Of a stretch of 64,000 nucleotides of DNA, positions 1-8,342 are shown one piece after another (position 1 is the stretch's first letter; each line of letters starts with the position of its first letter). Both the position numbers and the translations under genes were made by a program. The notes beneath the pieces were generated by a model, which made no database searches, was not told where the DNA came from, and saw only the letters and a program-made list of their open reading frames with translations. The stretch is from Irineochytrium annulatum (Eukaryota > Chytridiomycota > Chytridiomycetes > Chytridiales > Chytridiaceae): the NCBI GenBank assembly GCA_027600665.1, contig JADGJL010000005.1, forward strand, positions 1 to 64,000, in the 5' to 3' direction.

Positions 1-23
1 ATTATATGACATAGAAATAAAAA

Positions 24-37
24 TGTAAACGCTTAAT
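24..37. promoter_or_regulatory. cre-like site (candidate CcpA operator)
   Basis: TGTAAACGCTTAAT resembles the Gram-positive catabolite-response element (TGNAANCGNTNNCA) except for its last two bases. It lies about 95 bp upstream of the promoter of the first sugar operon. A weaker similar core (AAAACGCTTGAAAA) follows at about 77-90. Carbon catabolite control would suit a sugar-uptake operon, but the distance is large and this is inference. Confidence 0.3.
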
Positions 38-91
38 TTGCGATAATTTCAGAGTTAAGTAGTTTATTTGTATATAAAAACGCTTGAAAAT

Positions 92-106
92 ATGTTGCGG
101 CAAAAT
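92..106. promoter_or_regulatory. Auxiliary LacI-type operator half-match
   Basis: ATGTTGCGGCAAAAT contains TTGCGGCAA, the reverse complement of the core of the two perfect ATTTGCCGCAAAT palindromes at 214-226 and 4718-4730. It sits upstream of the -35 box. LacI-family repressors often use a second weaker operator for looping, so this may be the partner of the 214-226 site. Confidence 0.4.
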
Positions 107-130
107 AATTAAAAATCTAGCCAAAACCAA

Positions 131-159
131 TTGACAAGCAAATAAAACTATTTTACTAT
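131..159 (+). promoter_or_regulatory. SigA-type promoter of the first sugar operon
   Basis: TTGACA (131-136) and TACTAT (154-159) are separated by 17 bp, close to the vegetative consensus. Transcription would start near 166 and pass through the palindromic operator at 214-226 before reaching the oxidoreductase start at 251. Confidence 0.6.
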
Positions 160-213
160 CGTTACATAGTCATCGTCTTGTTAGATTTCTTTACATCGAA
201 TTGGTGTCAAGGC

Positions 214-226
214 ATTTGCCGCAAAT
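214..226. promoter_or_regulatory. LacI-family operator, copy 1
   Basis: ATTTGCCGCAAAT is a perfect 13-bp palindrome around a central C/G, the form typical of LacI-family operators. The identical sequence occurs at 4718-4730 in front of the LacI-family gene. This copy lies in the 5' untranslated region of the oxidoreductase/permease operon, downstream of the promoter, where a bound repressor would act as a roadblock. Confidence 0.65.
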
Positions 227-250
227 TTATGAGCAACGGAGAGTGTAAGC

Positions 251-1351
251 ATGGGGAAGATAAAAATGGCTTTTATCGGTGTAGGAGACATGGGGTCACA
301 TCATTGCATTGGTTTTGATTTGCTCGAAGAGAGTGAGGTTCGTTATATCTGTGATATGAATGAGGCCAATGTGGCACGTACACTGGCTGAACTCAAGAAC
401 AGTAACCCCACTATAGTTAGTGATTATCATGAACTGCTTGCCAAGGAAGATTTGGATGCGGTGGTCATCAGTGTGCCGAACTATCTGCATCGTGAAGTAG
501 CGGTTGCCTTTTTGGAAGCTGGCAAGCATGTATTTCTGGAGAAACCGGTCGCCCATACCATTGAGGACTGTGATGCCATTATAGAAGCAGCGGAAGCCTC
601 GGGACAGGTATTGCAGATCGGATTGGTTTATCGGTATTCGAATCTGTATCGCCGAATGGAGAAGGAATTGGAGAACGGCCGTCTTGGCGAAGTGAAATTG
701 ATGTGGTGCAAAGAATTCCGAGACCCGTTCCCACCTGCGGATTGGTTCTATGACAAAACCAAGTCCGGGGGAGCGATTGTAGAGAAGGATTGTCATCACT
801 TCGATATTTTCAACTGGATGATCCAGGCGAAGCCTGTCCGCGTGTTTGCCTCTGGAGGCCAGCATGTGATGAAGCAAGGAGAGCGCAATCAGATTCAGAA
901 TTCATACAGTCACTATCCGACAAAAGAAATCTCGGATACCTCCATCGTCGACCATGCCTTTATCACCATTGATTATGATAACGGCAGCAAGGCCAATCTG
1001 GGCCTATGCATGTATCTGAAACCGCGCAATCTGATGGGAGAAGGGCTTGAGATTGGCTTGATCGGAGAGAATGGCGGTCAGATGGTGGCCCGTAATGACA
1101 AGACGATTGATATCGTTGGCGGGCAGGACTGGACGAAGGATCATCTGGAGATTGATGTGACCTCGGATTCCATTATGGGCGGTCATACGGGGGGACAGAC
1201 TCAGCGTATTGATTTTCTTAAATGTGTACAGGAAGGCAAGCAGCCTTTTGCAAGTGCACAGGTTGGTCGTAACGCGTTGCTTATTGCCCTGGCGGCAGAG
1301 AAATCCATTTTGGAAGAACGGTATGTCTATTTAGAAGAAATTTCAGGCTGA
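251..1351 (+). CDS. Gfo/Idh/MocA family NAD(P)-dependent sugar oxidoreductase
   Basis: A 366-residue protein of the glucose-fructose oxidoreductase/inositol dehydrogenase family. The N-terminal Rossmann fold carries G-V-G-D-M-G at residues 10-15 for the dinucleotide, and the family Glu-Lys-Pro motif is at 97-99. The C-terminal half is the usual alpha/beta substrate domain. These enzymes oxidise a ring hydroxyl of a sugar, sugar acid or inositol in the cytoplasm; the substrate cannot be told from sequence. GGAGAG precedes the ATG. It is the first gene of an operon with two sugar permeases (12 bp downstream) and a binding protein, so it probably acts on the imported sugar. The upstream ATTTGCCGCAAAT palindrome implies control by the LacI-type protein at 4809. 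Confidence 0.9.
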   Translation: MGKIKMAFIGVGDMGSHHCIGFDLLEESEVRYICDMNEANVARTLAELKNSNPTIVSDYHELLAKEDLDAVVISVPNYLHREVAVAFLEAGKHVFLEKPVAHTIEDCDAIIEAAEASGQVLQIGLVYRYSNLYRRMEKELENGRLGEVKLMWCKEFRDPFPPADWFYDKTKSGGAIVEKDCHHFDIFNWMIQAKPVRVFASGGQHVMKQGERNQIQNSYSHYPTKEISDTSIVDHAFITIDYDNGSKANLGLCMYLKPRNLMGEGLEIGLIGENGGQMVARNDKTIDIVGGQDWTKDHLEIDVTSDSIMGGHTGGQTQRIDFLKCVQEGKQPFASAQVGRNALLIALAAEKSILEERYVYLEEISG

Positions 1352-1362
1352 GGGGTGTCATC

Positions 1363-2253
1363 ATGAACAGGTTGAGAAAATATGACACGCTGCTGTTCTT
1401 TCTCTTCATTTTGCCTTGGATCATTGGATTTATCACCTTTTTTATGATTCCTTTTGGAACCTCGGTATTCTATGCCTTTACGGATGCCAGACTTCCTGGA
1501 GCAACCAACTTCAACTTTGTCGGGATCGATAATTTTACACACATGATGGACGATCCCATCTTTTTGAAAAGTCTGCTGAACACGATGTATTTTGTAGTAT
1601 TTGGTGTTCCGATTGTAACAGCAGGCATGCTTGGTCTGGCAATGCTGCTTAATTTTAATGTCAAAGGAATTGCCTTGTTCCGCACTTTCTTCTATTTGCC
1701 GACCTTGGTGCCGATTGTGGCAACGGTCATCATCTGGCGGCTGGTATTCAACTCCGAATTTGGCATCTTGAACGCTGGACTTGGCGCACTTGGTATAGGC
1801 AAAGTGGACTGGATTGGCGGGGAACATACGATTAAGCCGGTCATCATCATGCTTCAGGTCTGGATCTCCGGCAGCGGGGTACTGATCTTCCTGGCTGCAC
1901 TGAAAAATGTACCCAGACATCTGTATGAAGCGGCAGCCATCGATGGTGCCAGCGGGATACGTCGATTTTTCCAGATTACGCTGCCCATGATCAGTCCTTC
2001 CATTCTGTTTGTCATCATTATTCAGACCATGTATAACTTTCAGATGTTTACGGAAGCACTCCTGTTATCCAAGGGTGGTCCGAACTACTCTGCCTATACA
2101 TTTGTCTACAATATCTACAAGTCGGCCTTTACCGATCTGAAATTCAGCATGGCGATGACACAGTCCATTTTCCTGTTCGCCGTGATCTCACTTGTCACCC
2201 TGATCCTGATGAAAGTATCAAACCGCTTTGTGTACTACGAGGGAGAACGATAG
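1363..2253 (+). CDS. Carbohydrate ABC transporter permease, MalF type
   Basis: A 296-residue inner-membrane permease with six hydrophobic segments. The cytoplasmic EAA loop (E-A-A-A-I-D-G-A near residue 190) contacts the ATPase. The short N-terminus before the first membrane segment (residues 13-35) is typical of the Gram-positive UgpA/MalF group. It follows the oxidoreductase by 11 bp and precedes the MalG-type partner by 12 bp, so the three are co-transcribed. No ATPase is encoded nearby; such importers in Bacillales usually share a common MsmX-type ATPase, and that is assumed here. Confidence 0.93.
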   Translation: MNRLRKYDTLLFFLFILPWIIGFITFFMIPFGTSVFYAFTDARLPGATNFNFVGIDNFTHMMDDPIFLKSLLNTMYFVVFGVPIVTAGMLGLAMLLNFNVKGIALFRTFFYLPTLVPIVATVIIWRLVFNSEFGILNAGLGALGIGKVDWIGGEHTIKPVIIMLQVWISGSGVLIFLAALKNVPRHLYEAAAIDGASGIRRFFQITLPMISPSILFVIIIQTMYNFQMFTEALLLSKGGPNYSAYTFVYNIYKSAFTDLKFSMAMTQSIFLFAVISLVTLILMKVSNRFVYYEGER

Positions 2254-2265
2254 GAGGAGAGTTAC

Positions 2266-3099
2266 ATGAATAGCCGAAAAATAGCGGTAAAAACGTCCCA
2301 ATATACGTTGCTGATCGCAGCGTTAATGCTATTCGCAGGGCCTCTTGTATGGATGCTCTCGACCATGCTGAAAACCAAAGCGGAAACGTATAAGGTACCT
2401 CCAACCATCCTGCCAGACACATTCAGTCTGGAAGCCTTTGAACGGTTGTTCGCTGTACAGCCGATGATGTGGCAGTGGATTCAAAACTCATTGTTCATTT
2501 CCTTTTTTGTTGCAGCGGGAGCGGTGGTGTCCAGTTCACTTGTCGCTTACGGTTTCTCCCGCTTTGTGAACAGATACCGGAATATGTTGTTCCCGGTTGT
2601 ACTTGTTACGTTGATGATTCCCCCGTCCATTATGATGATTCCCTCGTACGTCCTTTTTTCCAAGTTGAACTGGATTGACACCTGGTTGCCGCTCATTGTG
2701 CCGGCCTGGCTCGGAGGCGCCTATTATATCTTCCTGTTTCGCCAATTCTTCATGACCATTCCCCAGGAGCTGGATGAAGCTACATATCTCGATGGTGGCA
2801 ATCGCTGGACAGTATATGCACGAGTCATTATGCCGCTGTCCAAACCCATTATCATGACAACCATCATTTTTGCCTTTGTGAATTCCTGGCTCGATTTTCT
2901 GGGGCCCTTCCTGTATATCAAAAATGCAGAAATGTTCACCCTGAGCGTAGGCTTGCAGCTCCTGATTGGTCAGACGAGCCAGGATCTTCCAGCACTTGCT
3001 GCGGGAGCATTCATCAGTATTGTTCCGATCGGTCTGCTATATCTGTTTGCACAACGTTATATCGTTGAGGGGGTGGTGCTCACGGGCACCAAAGGGTAG
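2266..3099 (+). CDS. Carbohydrate ABC transporter permease, MalG type
   Basis: A 277-residue permease with six membrane segments and an EAA loop reading L-D-E-A-T-Y-L-D-G-G near residue 172, which marks the MalG/UgpE side of the heterodimer. A strong AGGAGAG ribosome site ends 7 bp before the ATG. It pairs with the gene at 1363 to form the channel for the sugar delivered by the lipoprotein encoded at 3170. The product ends in a hydrophilic tail, as usual for the family. The sugar is unknown. Confidence 0.93.
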   Translation: MNSRKIAVKTSQYTLLIAALMLFAGPLVWMLSTMLKTKAETYKVPPTILPDTFSLEAFERLFAVQPMMWQWIQNSLFISFFVAAGAVVSSSLVAYGFSRFVNRYRNMLFPVVLVTLMIPPSIMMIPSYVLFSKLNWIDTWLPLIVPAWLGGAYYIFLFRQFFMTIPQELDEATYLDGGNRWTVYARVIMPLSKPIIMTTIIFAFVNSWLDFLGPFLYIKNAEMFTLSVGLQLLIGQTSQDLPALAAGAFISIVPIGLLYLFAQRYIVEGVVLTGTKG

Positions 3100-3169
3100 A
3101 GAGGCTGCCTGCTTTCCGGTTTTCAGGTGAACAGGACTTATTGATATGACTTAAAGGGGAGCTGTGTAT

Positions 3170-4519
3170 ATGAAAGCGAAGAGCAAACGGCTATTCAATG
3201 TGTGGGCACTTGTACTTGCTACAATGGTGGTCATCAGTGGATGTGCGAATGGAGGATCGTCGGAAAATGCCAACTCTGGAGGTTCCGGAAGCAGTGAAGG
3301 CTCAGGCGAGCCGGTAACCATCACGTACTCACAATGGGGGACGGCAGAAGAGCTTCATCGTACACAGGAACTGCTGGATCAGTTCATGAAGGCCAATACC
3401 GATATTAAGGTCAAACTGGAAGGCAAGGATTGGGGCAGCTATTGGGACGGACTGACAGCGAATGCGGCGGGGGGAACACTGCCGGACGTGTTCAAAACGA
3501 GTTATGCATACGTGGAGAAATACGCCGAACTGGGTATTTTCAAGGAATTGGATGGCTTGCTGGCGGAAAATCAGTTTGATCTGAACAATGTGGACAAAAG
3601 TCTGCTAGGTCTTCACCAGTATCAGGGTAAACAAGTATCCTTACCTATCGATGCCAACGTCATCGTATGGTATTACAACAAGGCGATCTTTGAGAATGAA
3701 ACCACGAATCCTCATGATGCTCCCGTCCCTTCGCTCGAGCCCACATGGGATGAAATTACCGATATTGCAACCAAGCTGACGCTGGATAAGAACGGGAAAA
3801 GCGCAGACGAAGCGGGTTTTGATGCCGGAAACATCAAGCAGTGGGGCTTGTCCATTTCACCAGGATCAACGATGGATTGGTTTCTGGAGCCGGAACTGTG
3901 GTCCAATGGTGCGAAGCTGGTGAATGATGATGGTTCCCTTGCGCTTGAGACACCTGAAGCGATGGAAGTGCTGAACTATTTTATTGACTTGACCAAAAAT
4001 AAAAAGATCAACACCACACCTGCACAGATTGAAGGTTTAGGTGGACAGGTGAATCTTGCGATTACGACATCCAAAGTAGCGATGAATCCGGGTGGCAGCT
4101 GGAATACAACCAACTACCAGGAGGCTGGCGTAGATTACGGTATCTCGTATTTACCAAAATTCAAAACAAACCAAACTGTTGTTCAGCCGGCAGGTCTTGC
4201 GATCAGTTCCAACACCAAGCATGAAGAGGCGGCATACAAGCTGCTTGCCTGGCTTGCGGGTCCGGATGGACAGACTGAACTTGCAAAGCAAGGCTATTCC
4301 ATTCCGGCTAACAAGGCCGCAGCGGATGCTTATATCGCTACTGTAGGTGAAGATAATAAAATCTTCCTGGATGCTCAGCAGTATGGCATTGTATCCCCAT
4401 TTACAACCAAGAAAACCGATCTGGTCTGGACGTACGGCGAGCAATCACTCAAACTTCCTCTCGCTGGGGACGGTGACCTAACCGCAGCATTGAAGGATTT
4501 GGCCTCCAAGATGCAATAA
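3170..4519 (+). CDS. Extracellular sugar-binding lipoprotein of ABC importer
   Basis: A 449-residue family 1 solute-binding protein. It has a lipoprotein signal peptide (basic start, hydrophobic core, lipobox I-S-G-C around residues 22-25) followed by a Gly/Ser-rich linker, so the mature protein is tethered outside the membrane. The body has the two-lobed periplasmic-binding fold of maltose-binding-type proteins. I take the ATG at 3170 rather than the GTG two codons upstream because AAAGGGGAG at 3153-3161 is 8 bp away. The 70-bp gap behind the permease gene contains no clear terminator, so it belongs to the same operon. Confidence 0.92.
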   Translation: MKAKSKRLFNVWALVLATMVVISGCANGGSSENANSGGSGSSEGSGEPVTITYSQWGTAEELHRTQELLDQFMKANTDIKVKLEGKDWGSYWDGLTANAAGGTLPDVFKTSYAYVEKYAELGIFKELDGLLAENQFDLNNVDKSLLGLHQYQGKQVSLPIDANVIVWYYNKAIFENETTNPHDAPVPSLEPTWDEITDIATKLTLDKNGKSADEAGFDAGNIKQWGLSISPGSTMDWFLEPELWSNGAKLVNDDGSLALETPEAMEVLNYFIDLTKNKKINTTPAQIEGLGGQVNLAITTSKVAMNPGGSWNTTNYQEAGVDYGISYLPKFKTNQTVVQPAGLAISSNTKHEEAAYKLLAWLAGPDGQTELAKQGYSIPANKAAADAYIATVGEDNKIFLDAQQYGIVSPFTTKKTDLVWTYGEQSLKLPLAGDGDLTAALKDLASKMQ

Positions 4520-4561
4520 GCAGATAAAGAGGTGGAGAAATAGAAGGCTATAACCAATTGG

Positions 4562-4597
4562 CGGCAGTCGTGGGGAGATCGAGTTCCCTGGCTGCCG
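4562..4597 (+). terminator. Hairpin after the sugar operon
   Basis: CGGCAG at 4562-4567 pairs with CTGCCG at 4592-4597, with an inner GGG/CCC. The tail is T-rich but not a clean T-run (TTATTATGTT). It is a weak intrinsic terminator or an mRNA-stabilising hairpin separating the operon from the regulator gene. Confidence 0.45.
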
Positions 4598-4685
4598 TTA
4601 TTATGTTACGGAGACTGTGTTCTTTGTTGTAAGGGGCGGTTGGAAAGGAAAGGGGGTGTCTTGTTGTTCGCTGCCTCGTATCGCA

Positions 4686-4714
4686 TTGACTTATGATGAG
4701 TTGAAATATAGAAT
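4686..4714 (+). promoter_or_regulatory. SigA-type promoter of the LacI-family gene
   Basis: TTGACT (4686-4691) and TAGAAT (4709-4714) with a 17-bp spacer. The palindromic operator at 4718-4730 begins 3 bp after the -10 box and so covers the start site, the classic arrangement for autorepression. Confidence 0.6.
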
Positions 4715-4717
4715 TAT

Positions 4718-4730
4718 ATTTGCCGCAAAT
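4718..4730. promoter_or_regulatory. LacI-family operator, copy 2 (autoregulation)
   Basis: ATTTGCCGCAAAT, identical to 214-226, overlaps the predicted start site of the LacI-family gene. Two perfect copies flanking exactly one operon and its regulator make this the likely recognition sequence of that regulator. Confidence 0.65.
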
Positions 4731-4808
4731 TTGGTTATGCAGGAATGAAATTGCCCCAATACGAATGGGGTTTAAATACATAGATTAGAGGAAAGGTGGG
4801 GACTTCAC

Positions 4809-5837
4809 ATGGCAAAATTGAAGGATATTGCAGACCGCGTTGGTGTATCGATCTCTACCGTTTCACGTGTGATGAAGAACGATGTCAATCGATCGGTCAG
4901 CGATGAAACCCGCAAAAAGATCTGGGACACCGCTGAGGAGCTGGGTTATCGCTCACAGCGTCCGGCCAAGAAAAAGAAGACTGAACCTAAAACGGCCTAT
5001 GCAATTGGTTGTGTGGTCGCCATTCCGCAGAACAAATACAACAGCCCTTATTTTTCAGTCATTATGGAAGGCATAGAGAAGCAGCTTGCTGAAGCGGGAA
5101 TGCGGCTGGAATTTGTGTATAGCATCGAGAACGATGGAGATACCGTACAATTGCAATCTCTGGTGAAGGAACATCGGATTGATGGCATGATTGTAGTGGA
5201 ACGAATTGACCCGGAAGCTTATCGCTGGCTCAAAGCCAATGTACGGACTGTTGTTGGAGTGGACATTACGGACCCGGACATTCCAGTCGTTGGTTATGAT
5301 CGTGAAGAGGCGGCGAGAGAGGCCACGAATCATCTGATTGAGCAAGGACATCGGATCATTGCCTACATTGGCGGTGCGGAGTACAAGAATGATTTTCGTG
5401 AGGAAAAACGTTTCCTTGGATACCAACGTGCGATGAATGGTGCGGGATTAACGATTGATGATCACTGGGTTATTGATGTGAAATGGGATGTTTCGCTGAG
5501 TTATGAATTGACCAAGCAGGCATTTACCAATAATGCGAATAGACCTACAGCCATTTTTGCCGCCAGTGATATGATGGCCATTGCAGCCATGCGCGCTGCA
5601 ACAGAACAGGGACTCCGCATCCCGGAGGATATCGCCTTTTTTGGGGTGGATAATATTGAAATATCCGAATTCACCTCTCCGCCATTATCGACCATTCATG
5701 TACCGAAGCTGGAGATGGGCATGTTCGCGGTTAAACAGCTGCTCGATTATCTGGATCATCAATATGAAGTGGCTGTCAAAATGATCGTTCCGTACCGCTG
5801 CATATTCCGCCAATCTTCCAATGGCAAAATAGAATAG
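4809..5837 (+). CDS. LacI family transcriptional regulator
   Basis: A 342-residue repressor. Residues 2-50 form the LacI helix-turn-helix (K-D-I-A-D-R-V-G-V-S, then S-T-V-S-R-V) and hinge. The rest is a periplasmic-binding-like ligand domain. A lysine-rich linker (residues 56-64) between the two is slightly longer than usual. It probably represses the upstream sugar operon and itself through ATTTGCCGCAAAT, and responds to the imported sugar or its oxidised product. The gene has its own promoter and ends at a strong bidirectional terminator. Confidence 0.92.
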   Translation: MAKLKDIADRVGVSISTVSRVMKNDVNRSVSDETRKKIWDTAEELGYRSQRPAKKKKTEPKTAYAIGCVVAIPQNKYNSPYFSVIMEGIEKQLAEAGMRLEFVYSIENDGDTVQLQSLVKEHRIDGMIVVERIDPEAYRWLKANVRTVVGVDITDPDIPVVGYDREEAAREATNHLIEQGHRIIAYIGGAEYKNDFREEKRFLGYQRAMNGAGLTIDDHWVIDVKWDVSLSYELTKQAFTNNANRPTAIFAASDMMAIAAMRAATEQGLRIPEDIAFFGVDNIEISEFTSPPLSTIHVPKLEMGMFAVKQLLDYLDHQYEVAVKMIVPYRCIFRQSSNGKIE

Positions 5838-5848
5838 CTATCAACCCA

Positions 5849-5887
5849 AGAGTTCCCTTGTCCAAGTTGGACGAAGGGAACTTTTGA
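5849..5887. terminator. Bidirectional terminator between the LacI gene and arr
   Basis: AGTTCCCTT (5851-5859) pairs with AAGGGAACT (5874-5882), and GTCC/GGAC extends the stem inside. A-rich and T-rich flanks allow use from both convergent genes. Confidence 0.75.
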
Positions 5888-5896
5888 TTTAAGAAA

Positions 5897-6313
5897 TTAA
5901 TCGTAGATCACATTTTTCCCTTCTTCACTTAGTTTCTTTAAAGAGGTGAGCATATGATTGATCTCTTCATCGGAGTGTCTTTCCCAGGAAGCTAATTCCG
6001 CTACTATTTTTAGAGGTGATTTAGATCGATATGAGCGTGTTGGATTGCCGGGGAATCTTTGATCCGTTAAGTTAGGATCATTTTCAAAATCTCCTAATGG
6101 TTCTACAATGTAGATTCTTTCTTTGGCATTCGTTTTTGCTAATTCAGCACCCCACTTAGCAGCATTTAATGTTCCGGTGAAGTAAATGTGGTTAGATTTT
6201 TTATCTTGGTAGTTGGATAAGTATTGCGGTTCTAATAAATCTCCAATGTTCAGTTCTGCTTTAGTACCATGAAAAAAGGGTCCATGATCTAATACATTTT
6301 TTGGGTCATTCAT
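5897..6313 (-). CDS. arr: NAD+--rifampin ADP-ribosyltransferase
   Basis: A 138-residue enzyme, the usual size of the Arr family. Recognisable blocks are G-P-F-F-H-G-T-K-A near the start, I-Y-F-T-G-T-L, W-G-A-E-L-A, Y-I-V-E-P, and D-P-N-L-T-D-Q-R-F-P-G-N-P-T-R-S-Y-R. Arr proteins transfer ADP-ribose from NAD+ to the C23 hydroxyl of rifamycins and so inactivate them in the cytoplasm. AGAGGTG precedes the ATG. It is a single-gene unit on the opposite strand to its neighbours, lying between two sugar modules. Nothing nearby suggests recent mobility. Chromosomal arr homologues are known in environmental Bacillales; activity here is inferred from similarity. Confidence 0.9.
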   Translation of the reverse strand: MNDPKNVLDHGPFFHGTKAELNIGDLLEPQYLSNYQDKKSNHIYFTGTLNAAKWGAELAKTNAKERIYIVEPLGDFENDPNLTDQRFPGNPTRSYRSKSPLKIVAELASWERHSDEEINHMLTSLKKLSEEGKNVIYD

Positions 6314-6341
6314 ACGGATGCACCTCTTTTTTTAGATTTGT

Positions 6342-6371
6342 ATTTTAGCAGTATAGTGTAGGAATCGCCAA
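6342..6371 (-). promoter_or_regulatory. Promoter of arr
   Basis: Read on the minus strand, TTGGCG (6371-6366) and TAAAAT (6347-6342) are 18 bp apart and lie about 30 bp upstream of the arr start. I saw no long inverted repeat of the rifamycin-associated element type known from actinomycetes. Confidence 0.45.
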
Positions 6372-6523
6372 AAAAACAGTCTATAAAAAACATAAAAATA
6401 ACGTTACAATAGAAATAGAGAGAATGATATTGAGCGGAAATTACCTATATAGGCTGAATTAAAGGGTATGGTTTGGCACGGAAAAATGAACTATTTATGT
6501 TGTTCGTGATATTTCAAAAAGCA

Positions 6524-6559
6524 AGGAGCAGACTGCACTCGGCAGTCTGCTCCTTTTTT
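6524..6559. terminator. Terminator of the AraC gene
   Basis: A 13-bp perfect stem (AGGAGCAGACTGC at 6524-6536 with its complement at 6542-6554) and a 5-base loop. A T-run flanks each side, so it can stop transcription from both strands. Its upper arm touches the stop codon of the minus-strand AraC-family gene. Confidence 0.85.
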
Positions 6560-7463
6560 ATAGCATTCTGGACAACTTCCGGTATTCCCGGGGGGAAATG
6601 CCTTCATATTTGCGGAACATGCGGCTGAAATAATGAATGTCCGGGTAACCGCTTTGTACACCGACCGCCTCAATGGAATGATCGGTTTCCCGCAGCAACT
6701 TACGTGCCTCGCTTAGACGGATGGATTGAATGTATTCATTGGGCGGCATGCCCGCAATCTGTTTGAACAATTTGGCCATGTGATCCACACTCAGGTTTAA
6801 TTGTTTGGCGATGCCCGAATTGGTCCACGGATTGGAAGGGGCGCCCTCTATACGTTTCATGAGCTCAAGCAGCTTCTCTCCGTGTACCGAATCATGGCGT
6901 GACGAACTTCGCCAGGATGAACGCAGCAGATGGGTCAATATTTGCAGCATCAAGGCTTTGCATACCAGCTCATATCCCGGTGGGCGCATCGTAAATTCAT
7001 GTACCAATTGTTCCATAAGCTGCACGGTAGCTGGAGAAGGGGTATAGGTCGGGTTGAAGGATAGCGGCGTCATGCCTTCTGCGCAAGCTTCCACTGCGAA
7101 TTTATGATGCAGAACAGTCTCTTCGTTCACAACCATATCGGCCTCGGTCTGAATGGTCAATTCGTTGAAGAAATCAAAATGAATGCCAATGAAACGTGCT
7201 TCCGGGCTGGAAACCACCTCATTCTGATGATAGACACCGGCAGGCAGCAAGATTAGCTGACCAGCCTTCAGATTAAAATTAATATCGTTCATATAAGTTG
7301 CAGCTTCGCCTTGAGAGACGTACAGAAGTTCAAAATCATACAAACGCCGCTTTGCCAGTTTGCCGGGAGGAAGGCTCTGGAATTGAGCATAATGCACGTT
7401 GGGGGACCATTCCTTGTAAGTGACGGTTCGTTGCAGAGGATATATCGCTGGTTGCAGAGACAT
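6558..7463 (-). CDS. AraC family transcriptional regulator with cupin sensor domain
   Basis: A 301-residue regulator. Residues about 30-110 form a beta-barrel (cupin) arm with L-P-A-G-V-Y-H, the usual ligand-binding module. The C-terminal about 100 residues hold two helix-turn-helix motifs ending in P-D-I-H-Y-F-S-R-M-F-R-K-Y-E-G-I-S-P-R-E-Y-R, the AraC signature. I choose the ATG at 7463 because AAGGAG sits 9 bp upstream; longer TTG/ATG starts up to 7484 overlap that ribosome site. It is divergent from the CBM9-like/TIM-barrel/oxidoreductase operon across 187 bp, so it probably activates that operon. Confidence 0.9.
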   Translation of the reverse strand: MSLQPAIYPLQRTVTYKEWSPNVHYAQFQSLPPGKLAKRRLYDFELLYVSQGEAATYMNDINFNLKAGQLILLPAGVYHQNEVVSSPEARFIGIHFDFFNELTIQTEADMVVNEETVLHHKFAVEACAEGMTPLSFNPTYTPSPATVQLMEQLVHEFTMRPPGYELVCKALMLQILTHLLRSSWRSSSRHDSVHGEKLLELMKRIEGAPSNPWTNSGIAKQLNLSVDHMAKLFKQIAGMPPNEYIQSIRLSEARKLLRETDHSIEAVGVQSGYPDIHYFSRMFRKYEGISPREYRKLSRML

Positions 7464-7574
7464 AAGTTCCATCTCCTTTTTCAATGAGATTGGGCCAAAT
7501 AGATCTAATTGAAACTAAACGGAATTGTGCAAATAATCTCTTTATCTCCTAAATAAATAATCACGTAATTTATT

Positions 7575-7580
7575 TATAAT
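7575..7580 (+). promoter_or_regulatory. -10 box of the CBM9-like operon
   Basis: A perfect TATAAT about 70 bp before the start codon has no recognisable -35 box at 16-19 bp. This fits a promoter that needs an activator, for which the divergent AraC-type protein is the obvious candidate. Confidence 0.4.
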
Positions 7581-7650
7581 ATATGTATTATCACATGTTC
7601 TTACGAGAGAGACAACATCACGGATTAAGCTAAAAAAGGAGAGGATGGAC

Positions 7651-8292
7651 ATGAACTCTCTCCCGGTGGAACGGAGCACGAGTTATTGCTGCAAACGACT
7701 CAGGTCCGTTGCACAGAATGGATTTCCCACGGCTACGGATTGGGAGCGATGTGTTCCAGTGGAACTGGTGGACACGGTAACAGGCAGACCACCTCATCAA
7801 TCTACAGAAGTTCGATTTGGCTGGAGTCCCGAATACTTGCATATTCGCTTTGTATGCCAGGATGATCACGTCGTATCTGATTTCACGGAAAGGAACCAGC
7901 CATTATACGAGCAGGATGTGGTTGAACTGTTCATTGATGAACAGGGGGATGGCAGGAACTACATGGAACTTGAGATCAGTCCGCACAACGTGATATTTGA
8001 TGCATTCATTCACAATAACGACGAAGGTTCAGCATTCCAGGCAGATGTAACCTGGCAGCTGAAGGGGTTGCATACGTCTGTGGAAGTGGATCGTCAGGGC
8101 CATCGGGTGTATCTGATCCATATTCCAGCGAGTAACTTCCAGTCGCCCCTGACTAAAGGGGTGTGCTGGAGGGTCAACGTGTACCGTATTGATGAGAATG
8201 TGCAGGGAGATCGGGAGTATCAGGCATGGCAGCCCACAGGGGCTGTAAACTTTCATCTACCTGCCCGGTTTGGTTATTTTCAATTGGGATAG
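7651..8292 (+). CDS. Carbohydrate-binding family 9-like protein
   Basis: A 213-residue protein whose core resembles the CBM9 beta-sandwich used as a stand-alone domain in many Bacillales. Motifs seen are T-E-V-R-F-G-W-S-P-E-Y-L-H-I-R-F, the run V-V-E-L-F-I-D, and C-W-R-V-N-V-Y-R-I-D. No signal peptide or membrane segment is visible, so it should act in the cytoplasm. The ATG at 7651 is preferred over 7645 because GGAGAGG ends 6 bp before it. It heads a three-gene unit with a TIM-barrel protein and a Gfo/Idh enzyme. Its role (sugar or glycoside handling) is unknown. Confidence 0.75.
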   Translation: MNSLPVERSTSYCCKRLRSVAQNGFPTATDWERCVPVELVDTVTGRPPHQSTEVRFGWSPEYLHIRFVCQDDHVVSDFTERNQPLYEQDVVELFIDEQGDGRNYMELEISPHNVIFDAFIHNNDEGSAFQADVTWQLKGLHTSVEVDRQGHRVYLIHIPASNFQSPLTKGVCWRVNVYRIDENVQGDREYQAWQPTGAVNFHLPARFGYFQLG

Positions 8293-8342
8293 CTGTGCAT
8301 CACTGAAGAACAGGTTTGTATATTTTGGAGGAGGGTATTCGG

